DNA from: Molanna angustata
Lineage: Eukaryota > Arthropoda > Insecta > Trichoptera > Molannidae
NCBI GenBank assembly: GCA_963576475.1
Contig: OY754981.1
Location: forward strand, 30,232,132 to 30,296,131
Length of the DNA: 64,000 nt
Reading direction: 5' to 3'
A program made the translations under genes and the position numbers. The notes beneath the pieces were generated by a model. That model was not told the DNA's origin. It saw nothing but the letters and a program-made list of their open reading frames with translations, and did no database searches. Shown piece after piece: positions 63,179 through 64,000 of this stretch (positions are counted from its first letter, which is position 1; every line of letters begins with the position of its first letter).

Positions 63179-63887
63179 GATAGTTCCACTACGCACACAA
63201 TTATGCAACTTACACACTACTTATTGATAGTTCCACTACGCACACAATTATGCAACTTACACACTACTTATTGATAGTTCCACTGCGCACACAATTATGC
63301 AACTTACACACTACTTATTGATACTTCCCACTACGCACACAATTATGCAACTTACACACTACTTATTGATAGTTCCACTACGCACACAATTATGCAACTT
63401 ACACACTACTTATTGATAGTTCCACTGCGCACACAATTATGCAACTTACACACTACTTATTGATACTTCCCACTACGCACACAATTATGCAACTTACACA
63501 CTACTTATTGATAGTTCCACTACGCACACAATTATGCAACTTACACACTACTTATTGATAGTTCCACTGCGCACACAATTATGCAACTTACACACTACTT
63601 ATTGATACTTCCCACTACGCACACAATTATGCAACTTACACACTACTTATTGATAGTTCCACTACGCACACAATTATGCAACTTACACACTACTTATTGA
63701 TAGTTCCACTACGCACACAATTATGCAACTTACACACTACTTATTGATAGTTCCACTGCGCACACAATTATGCAACTTACACACTACTTATTGGTAGTTC
63801 CAATACGCACACAATTATGCAACTTACACACTACTTATTGATAGTTCCCACTACGCACACAATTATGTAACTTACACACTACTTATT
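63179..63887. repeat. satellite, 47/48 bp x 15 with higher-order pattern
   Basis: Unit GATAGTTCCACTACGCACAC...CACTACTTATT. Variants: A (CTACGC, 47 bp), B (CTGCGC, 47 bp), C (GATACTTCCCACTACGC, 48 bp), plus two singletons D (GGTAGTTCCAATACGC) and E. Starts are 63,179, 63,226, 63,273, 63,320, 63,368, 63,415, 63,462, 63,510, 63,557, 63,604, 63,652, 63,699, 63,746, 63,793 and 63,840. The order is A-A-B-C-A-B-C-A-B-C-A-A-B-D-E, so a 142-bp ABC trimer was itself amplified. Confidence 0.95.
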
Positions 63888-64000
63888 GAATCATTTCTCT
63901 CTACTGACAAAATCGAACATAACACTTTTCTATATTGACAAACAATATTTCTGTGTGTAAGGGGGGGTTTGCACATAATATACCTACCAAACAAAACACC
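63888..64000. other. unassigned DNA at window end
   Basis: Nothing recognised. Confidence 0.4.

Noticed and set aside
63179..63887. CRISPR-like array
   Set aside because: The units are contiguous 47/48-bp monomers with no unique spacers, in a eukaryotic context.

Overview
The window looks like insect nuclear DNA. It is very AT-rich, has no bacterial-style gene packing, and is full of 5'-truncated LINE ends, tRNA-derived SINEs, Penelope-like elements, DNA transposons and minisatellites. The R4/Dong-type retrotransposon and the frequent short TAGGTACCTA-like words would fit a moth or butterfly, but that is only a suggestion. No host protein-coding gene can be shown. One short splice-flanked segment near 25.3 kb is the only candidate host exon, so the window is probably intergenic or a very large intron.

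Layout. 0-5.5 kb: AT-rich DNA with a perfect 65-bp x5 minisatellite. 5.8-11.7 kb: a nearly complete R4/Dong-like retrotransposon on the minus strand, sitting in a (TAA)n target and split by a 2.0-kb TIR transposon that itself carries a SINE. 11.7-20.3 kb: mostly unassigned DNA with a few repeat copies. 20.3-21.05 kb: 17 perfect copies of a 45-bp unit, next to a LINE remnant. 25.9-26.8 kb: a deleted PIF/Harbinger element with TTA target duplication that keeps the starts of both its genes. 26.9-27.2 kb: a 100-bp-arm palindrome resembling a Penelope end. 31.4-32.3 kb: a Penelope-like fragment (GIY-YIG domain) between near-perfect 283-bp inverted arms, each with a full hammerhead ribozyme motif. 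32.6-36.3 kb: LINE, foldback MITE and SINE copies. 41.9-44.7 kb: a second Penelope-like element (partial RT plus GIY-YIG) with 97-bp inverted arms, among four long (TA)n arrays. 44.7-63 kb: LINE 3' ends (three with target duplications), SINEs and a low-copy repeat found twice in direct orientation. 63.18-63.89 kb: a 15-copy 47/48-bp satellite with an ABC higher-order pattern.

The retroelement parts fit together as a parasite ecosystem. R4/Dong, CR1/Jockey-like and RTE-like LINEs and two Penelope lineages could have supplied reverse transcriptase, while the SINEs, the Harbinger derivative and the MITEs are non-autonomous passengers. The most interesting signal is the repeated pairing of Penelope-like coding fragments with inverted terminal arms carrying hammerhead or hammerhead-like RNA motifs.
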